A DNA stretch of 6,041 bases, taken from positions 1-6,041 of the forward strand of contig CALBJF010000230.1 in assembly GCA_937892665.1 (NCBI GenBank), written 5' to 3'. The notes under the pieces are model-generated. The model made no database searches. It was not told where the DNA came from and saw only the letters and a program-made list of their open reading frames with translations. Shown one piece after another: positions 6,039-6,041 of this stretch. Position 1 is the stretch's first letter. Every line of letters starts with the position of its first letter. The translations under genes and the position numbers were made by a program. The stretch comes from an uncultured euryarchaeote. Its GTDB lineage: Archaea; Thermoplasmatota; Poseidoniia; Poseidoniales; Poseidoniaceae.

Positions 6039-6041
6039 TTT

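Noticed and set aside
1..6041. CRISPR array, insertion sequence or attachment sites
   Set aside because: No regularly spaced repeats, terminal inverted repeats, transposase motifs or partial tRNA duplications were seen.

Overview
The window reads as ordinary chromosome from an archaeon, most likely a planktonic Euryarchaeon of the Marine Group II (Poseidoniales) / Thermoplasmatota type. The pointers are: a tRNA gene without an encoded CCA and followed directly by a T8 run; Shine-Dalgarno sites matching the archaeal core GAGGTGA just ahead of downstream genes, while one first-in-operon gene has none; a COG1784-type (archaeal TctA-like) membrane protein; a secreted protein ending in a PGF-type membrane anchor; and a large surface protein with OB-like domains and an Asp-rich calcium-loop tail. 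The lineage call is inference, because no rRNA or phylogenetic marker is present. No mobile element, CRISPR array, phage gene or recognised defence island is visible.

Layout. The left half is read on the minus strand, right to left: an HD-domain phosphohydrolase of the COG1078/SAMHD1-like family (1382-2689), then a tRNA with anticodon CAU (1283-1356) ending at a T8 terminator, then a secreted, C-terminally anchored protein of unknown function (262-1191), then the first 60 codons of a membrane protein that runs off the left edge (1-180). The right half is read on the plus strand: a type II membrane protein with several OB-like beta-barrel units (2781-4523), followed 12 nt later by a 500-residue TctA/DUF112-like multi-pass protein (4536-6038). 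The two halves diverge from a 91-bp intergenic region (2690-2780).

How they may work together. The plus-strand pair looks like a two-gene operon: the second gene has a near-perfect Shine-Dalgarno seven-mer overlapping the end of the first. No TctB or TctC is seen, so the large extracytoplasmic OB-repeat protein is a possible, unproven partner of the transporter-like protein. On the minus strand, the secreted protein and the truncated membrane protein probably form a cell-envelope unit. The HD enzyme (predicted nucleotide metabolism) and the tRNA are adjacent but show no functional link.

The most interesting points are the OB-repeat plus TctA pairing, the PGF anchor with an unusually long acidic tail, the uncertain identity of the CAU tRNA, and a compact pair of overlapping stems in the divergent intergenic region. 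I see no convincing entirely new system.
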